A stretch of 64,000 bases of DNA from Micavibrio_A sp964539025 (GTDB lineage: Bacteria; Pseudomonadota; Alphaproteobacteria; Micavibrionales; Micavibrionaceae), in NCBI GenBank assembly GCA_964539025.1, contig CAZIFA010000004.1, forward strand, positions 62,001-126,000, written 5' to 3'. The translations under genes and the position numbers were made by a program. The notes under the pieces are model-generated. The model was not told where the DNA came from. It saw nothing but the letters and a program-made list of their open reading frames with translations, and did no database searches. Of the stretch, positions 1-7,667 are shown one piece after another. The number at the start of each line of letters is the position of its first letter. The first letter of the stretch is position 1.

Positions 1-468
1 GACAAAGTTTTACCCAAAAGAGACGCGAAGAATATCCACGAGATGATCAGGAACGCCATGCAGAATTACATCAGCGGTTCTTATCGTAAGACGGAAATGT
101 TCCTGTCGGGTGATTTGCAACCGAACCAATTGCGTGAAACCAAAAAGGTATTGCCGGTGCTTGTTCGTGAAGACGGCGCTATCGGATGGCAATTGCGCAT
201 ATTGCTGCTCAATCTTAACGACGAAGGCGGAATCGATCTGCCGGATCCACGCGACGTGCGTTATCTTATGCCCGACGGTTCCTATGAAACCGGAACCAGA
301 AGTGTAGAAATCGACAGATTTAAAACAATGACGTTTATTCAAAAGGCTTTGAGTAACCCTGAAACCAAAGCTGCGCTGTCCGAATATGCTATAGAAATTC
401 CGACGGGACGCATTCTTACGCTGGCAATGCCTTCGCCGGTTGCTGCAATGCCAGTGGCGGCGTTATAG
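1..468 (+). CDS. Unrecognised protein, 5' end outside the window
   Basis: The reading frame is open from the first base, so the gene begins before the window; an internal ATG at 43 is probably not the start. About 155 residues are visible, ending in a short Ala/Pro/Met-rich tail (AMPSPVAAMPVAAL). The visible part looks soluble, with many charged residues and no membrane segment or signal peptide. I recognise no family motif. Its last six bases overlap the end of tmk, which converges on it from the other strand. In many alphaproteobacteria holB follows tmk, so this gene breaks that usual order. Confidence 0.6.
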   Translation, partial: DKVLPKRDAKNIHEMIRNAMQNYISGSYRKTEMFLSGDLQPNQLRETKKVLPVLVREDGAIGWQLRILLLNLNDEGGIDLPDPRDVRYLMPDGSYETGTRSVEIDRFKTMTFIQKALSNPETKAALSEYAIEIPTGRILTLAMPSPVAAMPVAAL

Positions 469-1074
469 ACGCCCGGAGACTTTTTCGAGGATTTCTTTTG
501 CGATGGCATCTTCTTTTTGTGAAGCATCTATTACAATGCAACGTTCGGGATTGTGGTTTGCAATGGTTAAAAAGCCCAAGCGCAATTTTTCATGAAACGC
601 TATATCTTTTGCTTCGAAAGCATGTTCAGAGGCGTTGCGCTTGTTGGCGCGCTTTAGCCCCTCCTCTGGTTTTATATCCAGAATAAACGTTATGTCGGGT
701 TCAAAATCACCGATAGCGAGTTCGCGTATCGCCTCTATCTTTTCAAGCGAAAGATTTCCGGCGTAACCCTGATAGACGCGCGTGGAATCGGTGTAGCGAT
801 CGCACAGAACCGTTTGTCCCTTTTCCAGCGCCGGACGGATCAGATTTTCTGTGTGAAGCACGCGGGCGGAAAACATCAACAGCACCAAAGCTTCGGGCGG
901 CCAGTTCTGTCCGTTGTTTTGAAAGAAGGTGTTGCGCAGCGCCTCGGCCTCGGGCGTGCCGCCGGGTTCGCGGGTGACGATGCATCCGGGCAGCGCAGCC
1001 GCCAGACGTTTGATCTGGGTGGTCTTTCCGGCCCCTTCCCCGCCTTCAAAGGTAATGAACAGGCCGCGCGTCAT
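463..1074 (-). CDS. tmk: Thymidylate kinase (dTMP kinase)
   Basis: Phosphorylates dTMP to dTDP in the cytosolic dTTP pathway. The 203-residue length is normal for the family. The P-loop GGEGAGKTT is at residues 11-19, the dTMP-site motif REPGGT follows at about 35-40, and the DRY motif is at 92-94. The ATG at 1074 lies four bases after the stop of the D,D-carboxypeptidase gene, so the two are probably co-transcribed. The order mltB-rlpA-dac-tmk is a common alphaproteobacterial arrangement. The 3' end overlaps the convergent unknown gene by six bases. Confidence 0.96.
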   Translation of the reverse strand: MTRGLFITFEGGEGAGKTTQIKRLAAALPGCIVTREPGGTPEAEALRNTFFQNNGQNWPPEALVLLMFSARVLHTENLIRPALEKGQTVLCDRYTDSTRVYQGYAGNLSLEKIEAIRELAIGDFEPDITFILDIKPEEGLKRANKRNASEHAFEAKDIAFHEKLRLGFLTIANHNPERCIVIDASQKEDAIAKEILEKVSGRL

Positions 1075-1077
1075 GTG

Positions 1078-2385
1078 CTATTCCGGTGTTGTTGGTGCTG
1101 TGGCAGGCGCTGCTTCAGGAGCGGGCACTGGCGTGATCGGCGTGATGGGGGAAGGCGCCGTGATAGCATCTTCAGGTGCGACAGCGGGAGCCGGAGTTGG
1201 CGTTATTTGCTGGACAGGTGCGGGTGTTGCAACTGGCACAGACGCAGGCATTGCTACAACGCGATCCCCAAATACCAAGCGTTCGGCTTTTTCAACCAGC
1301 GCGGGGAAGAAACCTAGACGCGGAACATCTTGCGCCGCGACGATCGGCAGTTCAATCGGCTGCATGTTTGGAATATTGACCATGACCGTGCCGACAGGCT
1401 GGCCTTTTTTCACGGGCGCTTCGATCGGGCCTTTGAACACTGCCTTGGCAATGATGTTTGCCTTACCCATTTTTGGCAGCGTGACTTTCAAATCCTGTTC
1501 GACGATCAGCGGCACTTTGCGTTCGACGCCCATCGCGACGGGTGCGTCGGCGACTTTCATGCCATTGTGGAAGATGTTGGTGTTGGTGAACGATGCCAGC
1601 GCCCATTCCATGACGCGGGTGGATTCTAACGCGCGTTCATCCATAGATGCCATACCGTTCAGCACCATGATGACGCGGCGTCCATCACGCACGGCGGAAC
1701 CCATAAGACCATAACCGCCCTCTTCCGTATGACCTGTTTTAATACCGTCAGCGCCGATATTTTTATAGAGCAGCGGGTTGCGGTTGCCCTGTTTGATGTT
1801 GTTGTAGGTAAAATCTTTTTCTGAATCGTAACGATACTGATCCGGGAAATCGTGGATCAGCGCACGGCCAAGTAAAGCTAAATCATGTGCCGTGGAATAA
1901 TGATTGGGGTCGGGCCAGCCCGACGCGTTCATGAAATGGGAATCTTTCATACCCAGTTCCTGCGCTTTGCGGTTCATGGCATCGACAAATTGTTCTTCGG
2001 TTCCGGCGACGCCTTCGGCCAGAACGATGGTGGCATCATTGCCTGATTGCACCAGCATACCGCGGATCAAATCTTCGACCTTGACCATGCCGCCGAGCGG
2101 TACGAACATTTTCGAACCTTGCATGCGCCATGCTTTTTCAGACACCGGGAATTGTTGGTCGAGTGTGATCTTGCCGCCCCTCAGCGCGTCGAACACCATG
2201 TACCCCGTCAGGGTTTTGGACATCGACGAGGTCGGCATTTTTTCATGTCCGTTTTTTTCAAACAGCACCTGCCCCGTCTCGAAATCAATGACATAAGCCT
2301 GTTTGGCGAGCGTATCCATTTGGGCATGGGCCGGAACGGCGGTGATCAAGGTAATAGCAAATAGGAAAGGCAGGAAAAAGCGCAT
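1078..2385 (-). CDS. dacC: D-alanyl-D-alanine carboxypeptidase (PBP5/6 family, peptidase S11)
   Basis: Removes the terminal D-Ala from peptidoglycan pentapeptides in the periplasm. Residues 1-21 form a signal peptide ending in AHA. The S11 catalytic motifs are all present: SMSK at 54-57 (nucleophile Ser54, Lys57), SGN at 114-116 and KTG at 216-218. A PBP5-type beta-rich C-terminal domain follows. The last 60 or so residues are a Pro/Ala/Thr-rich tail rather than a clear amphipathic membrane anchor, which is unusual for PBP5. I chose the ATG at 2385 (MRFFLPF) over an in-frame TTG at 2409, because the signal peptide begins there and GGTGG lies just upstream. Whether it is dacA, dacC or dacF cannot be settled from the sequence. 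Confidence 0.92.
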   Translation of the reverse strand: MRFFLPFLFAITLITAVPAHAQMDTLAKQAYVIDFETGQVLFEKNGHEKMPTSSMSKTLTGYMVFDALRGGKITLDQQFPVSEKAWRMQGSKMFVPLGGMVKVEDLIRGMLVQSGNDATIVLAEGVAGTEEQFVDAMNRKAQELGMKDSHFMNASGWPDPNHYSTAHDLALLGRALIHDFPDQYRYDSEKDFTYNNIKQGNRNPLLYKNIGADGIKTGHTEEGGYGLMGSAVRDGRRVIMVLNGMASMDERALESTRVMEWALASFTNTNIFHNGMKVADAPVAMGVERKVPLIVEQDLKVTLPKMGKANIIAKAVFKGPIEAPVKKGQPVGTVMVNIPNMQPIELPIVAAQDVPRLGFFPALVEKAERLVFGDRVVAMPASVPVATPAPVQQITPTPAPAVAPEDAITAPSPITPITPVPAPEAAPATAPTTPE

Positions 2386-2491
2386 CGAAAAACCACCAGA
2401 TTCGGTCAAGGTTGATTAGATGCGTATGAAAACAGGGAATAGGCCGCTATGCAACCCCAAAGGCGCGGATTTATTCAGGTTTTTGAGACAA

Positions 2492-2552
2492 TGTCATTCT
2501 GAGCGTAGCGAAGAATCTCATGAGATCCTTCGCCTTGCGGCTCAGGATGACA
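2492..2552. repeat. Palindromic repeat, family A (TGTCATYCTGAGCG type)
   Basis: An imperfect inverted repeat that opens with TGTCATTCTGAG and closes with CTCAGGATGACA. Its centre is the palindrome ATCTCATGAGAT. The first 40 bases match the element at 60501-60566 with three differences. It fills most of the gap between the carboxypeptidase and rlpA genes and could fold in RNA on either strand. Confidence 0.8.
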
Positions 2553-2560
2553 GCATGTCT

Positions 2561-3559
2561 CTAATCAACCACAATCTTTGCCTGCGGGGCGGCCTGTGCG
2601 ATGACGCGGCCTAACACTGCGTCGGCCTGATTGGTGCTGGAGAACGGGCCTATGCGGACGCGGTAGAAGCTCTTTCCTCCAACGTTGGTCGGGTAGACTT
2701 TCGCCGTGCCATAGGCGCGCAATGTCCCGCTGAGGCGTTGGGCGTTGGCGGCATCGGAAAACGCTCCGGCCTGTACATAAATATTTGCGGCCTCAACAGG
2801 GGCGTGGGTTACGACGGGGTTGGGCATAAAGCGCCCGTCACTAGAGATGTGGCCCTGCACAGGTTGAAGTCGTGAGGATGGTAACGGCACAGCCTCAACC
2901 GAGGCCACACGCGCGGCGCCCATAGTATCGTCCGCCGATGCCGTGTGAACCGAATAGGCGGTCTGATCGGGATATAGCGTGACGGGCTGGTTCGGTTGAA
3001 TCGGACGCGGGTTGCCGTTCAGTGCGACTTCGTATCCACGCGTGTCTTTTCCGGCGCGGGCGTCTTCGGCGATGCGGCGGGATTCAGCTGGGAGTGTTTC
3101 AACGCGGACCTTGGCCGTGCCCCTGCCCTTGAATCCCAGAAGATCGGCGGCTTTGGATGAAACATCTATCACGCGACCGCGCGAATACGGTCCCCGGTCA
3201 TTGACTCGAAGCACGACGGCGCGCCCGTTTTCAAGATTGGTAACGCGCACGAGAGATGGCATCTGCAACGTTCTGTGCGCAGCGGTGAGTTCGTTCTGGT
3301 CGAACGTTTCGCCGTTCGCAGTTTTGTTGGCGTGAAAGCCGGGGCCATACCATGACGCGATCCCGGTTTCGGAATATTCGAAATTTTCCTGCGGGTAATA
3401 TTCCTGCCCGTCGATCAAATACGGCTTGCCGACTTTGTACATGCCTTGCGATCTGTCCGCGCCGATCTGTTTTATCATGTTGGCGCCAAATTGCGTTTCG
3501 GCGCAGCCGGTGAGGAGCAGCACGGCGATAAACGGAATAATTTTTTTCGGGAGGGTCAT
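2561..3559 (-). CDS. rlpA: Septal ring lytic transglycosylase RlpA (lipoprotein with DPBB and SPOR domains)
   Basis: RlpA cleaves denuded (stem-peptide-free) glycan at septa and stays attached to the outer membrane. Residues 1-18 are a lipoprotein signal with lipobox LLTG-C, giving Cys19. A double-psi beta-barrel follows (ASWYGPGFHANKTANG, then the conserved RVNDRGPY). A variable Pro-rich linker leads to a C-terminal SPOR domain of about 75 residues that binds denuded peptidoglycan. The 332-residue length is typical. It lies between mltB and the D,D-carboxypeptidase gene on the same strand, which suggests joint expression of peptidoglycan-remodelling enzymes. Confidence 0.95.
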   Translation of the reverse strand: MTLPKKIIPFIAVLLLTGCAETQFGANMIKQIGADRSQGMYKVGKPYLIDGQEYYPQENFEYSETGIASWYGPGFHANKTANGETFDQNELTAAHRTLQMPSLVRVTNLENGRAVVLRVNDRGPYSRGRVIDVSSKAADLLGFKGRGTAKVRVETLPAESRRIAEDARAGKDTRGYEVALNGNPRPIQPNQPVTLYPDQTAYSVHTASADDTMGAARVASVEAVPLPSSRLQPVQGHISSDGRFMPNPVVTHAPVEAANIYVQAGAFSDAANAQRLSGTLRAYGTAKVYPTNVGGKSFYRVRIGPFSSTNQADAVLGRVIAQAAPQAKIVVD

Positions 3560-3576
3560 GAATTTTTCTTTTGACG

Positions 3577-4599
3577 TTAGCGGGCCATCGCGTCAGCGAG
3601 CAATCCCACGGAGGTTGCAAAATATGTGGAACGGTTCCACGACATGATCGTCTGGTAGTTACCATAGACGATGTAGGCTTCGCCGCCAACCCCGTCGGGT
3701 GCGACGATGGAGGCGTTATAGTTTTCAGGCGGAAGTTCCGCGCCGCCAGCGGCTTTCACGCCCGAAGATTTCCAGAAAGACAACGGTTTGACGATCTTGG
3801 GCCCGACGAGTGTGGCAGGAAAACCTTTGGGCAGCGATACGCGCCGTCCCCATCTTTGCCCCGGTGTCCAGCCACTGCGGGCGAGGTAATTCGCGGTGGA
3901 TGCAAAAATATCAAGTTCAGTGTTCCAGATGTCGGCGCGTCCGTCCTGATTGGCATCGACCGCGAAATTGAAAAAGCTGGATGGCATAAACTGGTTTTGC
4001 CCCATTGCGCCCGCCCATGATCCTTTCATGTTTGCGGCGGCTATGTGCCCTTCGTCGATGATGCGCAGCGCCTTAATCAATTCATCCTTAAAAAATGCGG
4101 CGCGGCGTCCTTCCCATGCGAGTGTCGCGAGAGAATCTATCACTTTGAATCCGCCCGTGTTCGCGCCGAAATTTGTTTCGATTCCCCATAGCGCGACGAC
4201 ATATTGCGGCGCGACGCCATAGGTTTGTTCGACCCATTGCAGGGCGCTGCGGTGCGTTTGCAAAAGACGCCTGCCCTTTTCGATGCGCTGCGCATTGACG
4301 ACATTCTTTTTATATTGGGCGAAAGTCATTTTGCTTTCGGGCTGCTTGCGGTCGAGTTCGATCACTCTTGGCAGGGACTGGATTCCTGTGAGCGCTGCGT
4401 CGATGGTGGTTTGAGAAATTCCGGCTTGTGCGGCTTCCATGCGAAAACTTTGCAGCCATGTCTGGAAATCTGCGGCGTAGGCCGTTGCAGGCAGACATAA
4501 CAACATCATCGTCATTGCGAGGAGCGTAGCGACGCGGCAAGCCAGAATCTTTTTACTGGATTGCTTCGCTGCGCTCGCAATGACGGTTTTAACTATCAT
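3577..4599 (-). CDS. mltB: Lytic murein transglycosylase, MltB family (GH103)
   Basis: Cleaves the MurNAc-GlcNAc bond of peptidoglycan in the periplasm. The mature part starts near residue 43. The catalytic Glu141 lies in the family motif ALWGIETNFG, and the later MGQNQFMPSSF stretch is also typical. The chosen start is the ATG at 4599, which overlaps the stop of the upstream gene as ATGA and suggests translational coupling. The signal peptide is odd: residues 5-30 are encoded by a palindromic repeat (4510-4585) and only MMLLCLPATAYA looks like an ordinary hydrophobic core and cleavage site. A second ATG at 4509 would skip the repeat but has no better ribosome site. Confidence 0.92.
   Translation of the reverse strand: MIVKTVIASAAKQSSKKILACRVATLLAMTMMLLCLPATAYAADFQTWLQSFRMEAAQAGISQTTIDAALTGIQSLPRVIELDRKQPESKMTFAQYKKNVVNAQRIEKGRRLLQTHRSALQWVEQTYGVAPQYVVALWGIETNFGANTGGFKVIDSLATLAWEGRRAAFFKDELIKALRIIDEGHIAAANMKGSWAGAMGQNQFMPSSFFNFAVDANQDGRADIWNTELDIFASTANYLARSGWTPGQRWGRRVSLPKGFPATLVGPKIVKPLSFWKSSGVKAAGGAELPPENYNASIVAPDGVGGEAYIVYGNYQTIMSWNRSTYFATSVGLLADAMAR
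4510..4585. repeat. Palindromic repeat, family B (CGTCATTGCGAG type), translated inside mltB
   Basis: Left arm CGTCATTGCGAGGAGCGTAG and right arm CTGCGCTCGCAATGACG are inverted copies. Read on the minus strand it has no stop and is in frame with mltB, encoding VIASAAKQSS...ATLLAMT. That peptide is the usual translation of this repeat class wherever it occurs, so it is repeat-derived rather than a conserved signal peptide. Confidence 0.85.
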
Positions 4600-5405
4600 T
4601 CTTTCACTTTTCCCATCGCAGGCGGAAAAACAAACGCGCTTTTGCCCGTGGCGTAATACACCACGCTGCCGATAATTTCCTTGAGCGCGAGGTTGAGCAT
4701 GGCGAAATTGCCCGTGATGTTGGGCAGGCGCGTCAGGAACCCGAGTGAGCCGTCCGTGCGCGGATCGCATTGGTATGGAATGACTGGCCAGTCAAATTGT
4801 TCGAAGACGCCGACCGAACGCGGCATATGATAGGCCGATGTCGCGACGACCCAGTTTTCGCCCGCTTTGGGCTTCACGATTTCCTTGGTGTAGAGGACAT
4901 TCTCATACGTGTTGCGCGATTTTTCTTCATAGATGATTTTGCGGCTCCCAAGGCCCACCAGTTTGAAGAAAGCGCGGGCGTCATCCCCTTCCATTGCATC
5001 GGGGTTTAATATGTCGCCTGATCCGCCGCTGAAAACCAGTTTTGCTTCGGGGTGCGATTTTGCGATGTCGAGAAAGCAAAAGGCGCGGTCGATCTGGTCG
5101 TTGGCGACGATGCGGCCCGAGCTTTTGGTCAGATGGCTTTCGAACGCCCCGCCCAGCAGGATCACGCCGTCGATTTTTGTGGGCAATTCGGCGGGCGTGG
5201 GATATTGGCGTTCCAGATATGACACCAGCAGCGGGCCGACGGGCAGCAGACCGAGCAGGACGATCAGTGTCAGCGTGACGTTAACGATCTTCTGCCCCGC
5301 CGCCTTCCAGCGCAGTCGCGCCAGCAGCCCGATAAGCCCCAGCAGGCATAAGGCGTTGAGCGGCTGGACCAGCGTCCAGAATATTTTCGAAAGGCCGAAG
5401 AACAT
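4596..5405 (-). CDS. YdcF/ElyC/SanA-family (DUF218) membrane protein
   Basis: Two hydrophobic segments near the N-terminus (roughly residues 1-25 and 35-60) precede a DUF218 domain. Domain hallmarks are GVILLGGA, the FSGGSG motif, EEKSRNTYENVLYTKEI and SAYHMPRSVGVFE. The fold is Rossmann-like, and E. coli members affect envelope integrity (ElyC, SanA). The position next to mltB and rlpA suggests an envelope role, but the reaction is not known. The ATG at 5405 is preferred to a TTG at 5441. The stop overlaps the mltB start as ATGA. Confidence 0.85.
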   Translation of the reverse strand: MFFGLSKIFWTLVQPLNALCLLGLIGLLARLRWKAAGQKIVNVTLTLIVLLGLLPVGPLLVSYLERQYPTPAELPTKIDGVILLGGAFESHLTKSSGRIVANDQIDRAFCFLDIAKSHPEAKLVFSGGSGDILNPDAMEGDDARAFFKLVGLGSRKIIYEEKSRNTYENVLYTKEIVKPKAGENWVVATSAYHMPRSVGVFEQFDWPVIPYQCDPRTDGSLGFLTRLPNITGNFAMLNLALKEIIGSVVYYATGKSAFVFPPAMGKVKE

Positions 5406-5480
5406 GCTGGAATATTTAGCAGATTGGCCTTGCCCACCCAAGACCGGATCGTCTATGGTGCACAGGATTTATGGCTATTT

Positions 5481-5610
5481 TGTCATTCCCGCGATCTGCC
5501 GAAGGCAGATATAAACAGCGGGAATCCAGAAAAGACAGCGGCTTTGCCGCTGACATATGGATCCCCTTCGTTAGTGTTCGGCGGCATGCCGCCTCACCAA
5601 GGGGATGACA
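5481..5610. repeat. Composite palindromic repeat (family C), three hairpins
   Basis: Opens with TGTCATTCCCGC and closes with AAGGGGATGACA. Bases 5518-5572 form a conserved core that recurs inverted at 54723-54777 with one difference in 55. The core contains the hairpin GACAGCGG-CTTT-GCCGCTG. The outer hairpin tips differ between the two copies (here ATCTGCCGAAGGCAGAT and GGCGGCATGCCGCC). It lies in the gap upstream of the YdcF-like gene, with no gene inside. Confidence 0.85.
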
Positions 5611-5619
5611 GTTTTGGGC

Positions 5620-5638
5620 ACGGAAGAGTGGCAGAGCG
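5620..5638 (+). repeat. Stray copy of the 5' end of tRNA-Ser
   Basis: The 19 bases ACGGAAGAGTGGCAGAGCG are identical to 5702-5720, which is one base before the tRNA-Ser gene plus the acceptor and D-stem start. After this the sequences diverge. The 60 bases between the copies hold two short hairpins (GTCGGC-GAAG-GCCGAC and ACAACC-GCGT-GGTTGT) and no gene. Confidence 0.8.
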
Positions 5639-5703
5639 CCCGTCGGCGAAGGCCGACAAATATAGATTTCAACCGCGACAACCGCGTGGTTGTGTAATAG
5701 GAC

Positions 5704-5793
5704 GGAAGAGTGGCAGAGCGGTTGAATGCACCGGTCTTGAAAACCGGCGAGGATGCAAGTCCTCCGTGAGTTCGAATCTCACCTCTTCCGCCA
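5704..5793 (+). tRNA. tRNA-Ser (anticodon TGA)
   Basis: The acceptor stem GGAAGAG (5704-5710) pairs with CTCTTCC (5783-5789), followed by discriminator G and an encoded CCA (5791-5793). The anticodon arm CCGGT-CTTGAAA-ACCGG gives anticodon TGA, which reads UCN serine codons. A long variable arm (CGAGGATGCAAGTCCTCCG) and TTCGAAT in the T-loop confirm a class II serine tRNA. The total length is 90 bases. Confidence 0.96.
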
Positions 5794-5901
5794 TTTTTAC
5801 AGTAATTTAGTACATTCCTAATAAGTTGAATTATGAGGATTAAAATATCTGATAATGACATTTAATTCAAAAAAGTTATTATACTAGAGACGGAGAGAAT
5901 C

Positions 5902-6666
5902 GTGGCCAGCTCGAATATGAAATTACCGAAAAAACTCTCTAAGGAGCCCCTGATAGAAGCTCTTTTTGAAGTGCGTTTTGATACTTCATCTGTATCCTCT
6001 TTAGCGGCACTATTGCCTGGATTTTTTTTGCAAAAATCTCCCAACCTAGTTTTGAAATCTTTACCAACCAATGAAATTCCTGCCGCTTTTAGAAGAGCAG
6101 ATCAAAATCTAAAATACTCTGCTCTCGTTAGTTTAGAAGAAGAAAATTTTTTATATAATATTGGTGATTATACTCTGGGTGTAAGTTGTAAAATGCCCTA
6201 TCAAGGCTGGGCTCATTTTAAACCTAAAATTTTAAAGACCTTACAAATCTTAAATGATATTCCAGCGTTGGCTAAGCTTAAAGTGGAGCGTTATTCAATG
6301 AAGTATACAGATATCATTGAAGCAACAGGGCTAGAAGAGCAAGCGGCCAAGCTTGATTGGAAGTTGCATATATCAGATTTCCAACTTAAGAAAGAAAATT
6401 TCCAAGTTAGGATAGAAAAAGAGAACAGAGAGTATATTCATATCATCTCGCTTTTATCTTCTGCTGTGGCGGTTAATGGAGATGTTGAGAAGAAGGGCTT
6501 AATCGTAGATATAGACACCCTTAAGATGACGAAAAACAAGACTCTTCAAGAGTTGATGTCTGATTTTGATGGACACTTAAATAAATTGCATGAAGAAAAT
6601 AAAAGAGAATTTTTTATGTGCCTAACTGAGGTGGCTATCAAAGAATTAGGGCCTGTATATGAATAA
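5902..6666 (+). CDS. TIGR04255-family protein
   Basis: A 254-residue protein matching the sporadically distributed TIGR04255 family. It has N-terminal PLIEALFEVRFD, then the run from NLKYSALVSL through VSCKMPYQGWAHF to VERYSMKYTDIIE. No catalytic motif, signal peptide or membrane segment is visible. The function is unknown. A GTG start at 5902 is preceded by GGAGAG. The region is clearly AT-rich compared with the core genes, starts 109 bases after tRNA-Ser, and overlaps the next gene by eight bases. Together these point to a horizontally acquired unit. Confidence 0.85.
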   Translation: MASSNMKLPKKLSKEPLIEALFEVRFDTSSVSSLAALLPGFFLQKSPNLVLKSLPTNEIPAAFRRADQNLKYSALVSLEEENFLYNIGDYTLGVSCKMPYQGWAHFKPKILKTLQILNDIPALAKLKVERYSMKYTDIIEATGLEEQAAKLDWKLHISDFQLKKENFQVRIEKENREYIHIISLLSSAVAVNGDVEKKGLIVDIDTLKMTKNKTLQELMSDFDGHLNKLHEENKREFFMCLTEVAIKELGPVYE

Positions 6667-6991
6667 TGTGGCATTGAAACAGGCTATAGGTACTACAAGT
6701 CTAGTCGCGTTTGTTACTATGTTGCCGTGGTCTGTTGTGCCGGCAGATAAATATAGGTTTACGGATGTGGCGCATGAGGCAGCATTGCAGCCGCAAGGGG
6801 CGTATAAGCTAAGCTTCCCTGCTCTTTCTGCGCATGCTGCGAACTATACAGTGCATTTTGAATCCGTTGTAAGTGCGGATGCTGATCTTGCCGAATTTTC
6901 AAGAAATTTTATATCAAGGCAAAAAAATTTGGATGTCGATTTTCTCAATATTTTGGAAGAAAATAGCTGGGTTCTTTACGAAAAGGTCTAG
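6659..6991 (+). CDS. Small protein with an N-terminal hydrophobic segment, partner of the TIGR04255 gene
   Basis: A 110-residue protein whose ATG lies inside the last codons of the TIGR04255 gene (eight-base overlap), so translation is probably coupled. Residues 10-28 are hydrophobic (GTTSLVAFVTMLPWSVV) and could be a membrane anchor or uncleaved signal. The remainder is soluble, with FSRNFISRQKNLDVDFLNILEENSW near the end. I recognise no family. The next gene starts four bases after its stop. It appears to be the middle member of a three-gene unit. Confidence 0.7.
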   Translation: MNNVALKQAIGTTSLVAFVTMLPWSVVPADKYRFTDVAHEAALQPQGAYKLSFPALSAHAANYTVHFESVVSADADLAEFSRNFISRQKNLDVDFLNILEENSWVLYEKV

Positions 6992-6995
6992 TCCT

Positions 6996-7586
6996 ATGAG
7001 CGTGACAGATGTTCAAAGGCTGGAGCAATTCATTCCAAGTTACTTGGCAGAAAATGATAAAAAAGCCCTTTTGGAAAATCTGAAAGCGTTTGAAGCAAAG
7101 CCGTATTATACAACGCTGCCTAAAGATTTATATTTGCAAGGTGATGGTTGGGCGGGCTTGCAAATAATCTCATTGCAAACAAAAGAAATGGCAAAAGTTA
7201 AGGCTCTTTGTATTTCTAATAGTTGCGATATTGCTCAGGAGACGCCCTTTCCTAACAAAGTTGTTTTTTCTCCGATAGTATCGGTAGAAAAATATGTGGA
7301 TTTACTAAAGAATTCTGGTGCAGGTGAGGATAGGATAAATAGTTTTTATAAAGATTTAAGAGGGCAAGGCATATCAAACTTATTTTACCTTCCTCCATCA
7401 AAAGATATGCCTAGCGAAAGTCTCATTAACTTAGGCGATCTTTATTCAGCTCCTTCAGGTTTTTTTTCTGACGAAAAGAACGCCAAGCAGCTTTTATTTA
7501 GATTGAGCCAAATGGGACATTATCTTTTATTGCTAAAAATTTCTATTCACTTTTGTCGCTTTTGGGAGAATGTAAAAAGAAGCTAG
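6996..7586 (+). CDS. Uncharacterised protein, third gene of the TIGR04255 module
   Basis: A 196-residue protein. The ATG at 6996 is four bases after the preceding stop; an in-frame ATG further upstream would overlap that gene by more than 100 bases and is rejected. The middle carries LCISNSCDIAQE, a hydrophobic strand ending in Asn-Ser-Cys-Asp that looks like a functional site, and the C-terminus is KISIHFCRFWENVKRS. I cannot name a family. It shares the low GC and gene packing of its two neighbours and is probably a component of the same accessory system. Confidence 0.72.
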   Translation: MSVTDVQRLEQFIPSYLAENDKKALLENLKAFEAKPYYTTLPKDLYLQGDGWAGLQIISLQTKEMAKVKALCISNSCDIAQETPFPNKVVFSPIVSVEKYVDLLKNSGAGEDRINSFYKDLRGQGISNLFYLPPSKDMPSESLINLGDLYSAPSGFFSDEKNAKQLLFRLSQMGHYLLLLKISIHFCRFWENVKRS

Positions 7587-7667
7587 CATGCGTTCATTTC
7601 CTATAAAAAGACTGATATCATTCCGCACCCCCTTCCCGCTCCCCACAAATTGCCCCATAATCCCCTC

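Noticed and set aside
929..1714. Open frame antisense to the D,D-carboxypeptidase gene
   Set aside because: Low-complexity Gly/Ala/Ser peptide produced by the Pro/Ala-rich tail on the other strand.
5704..7600. Classic integrative element at tRNA-Ser
   Set aside because: There is no integrase, and I could not find a repeat of the tRNA 3' end at the far side of the AT-rich genes.
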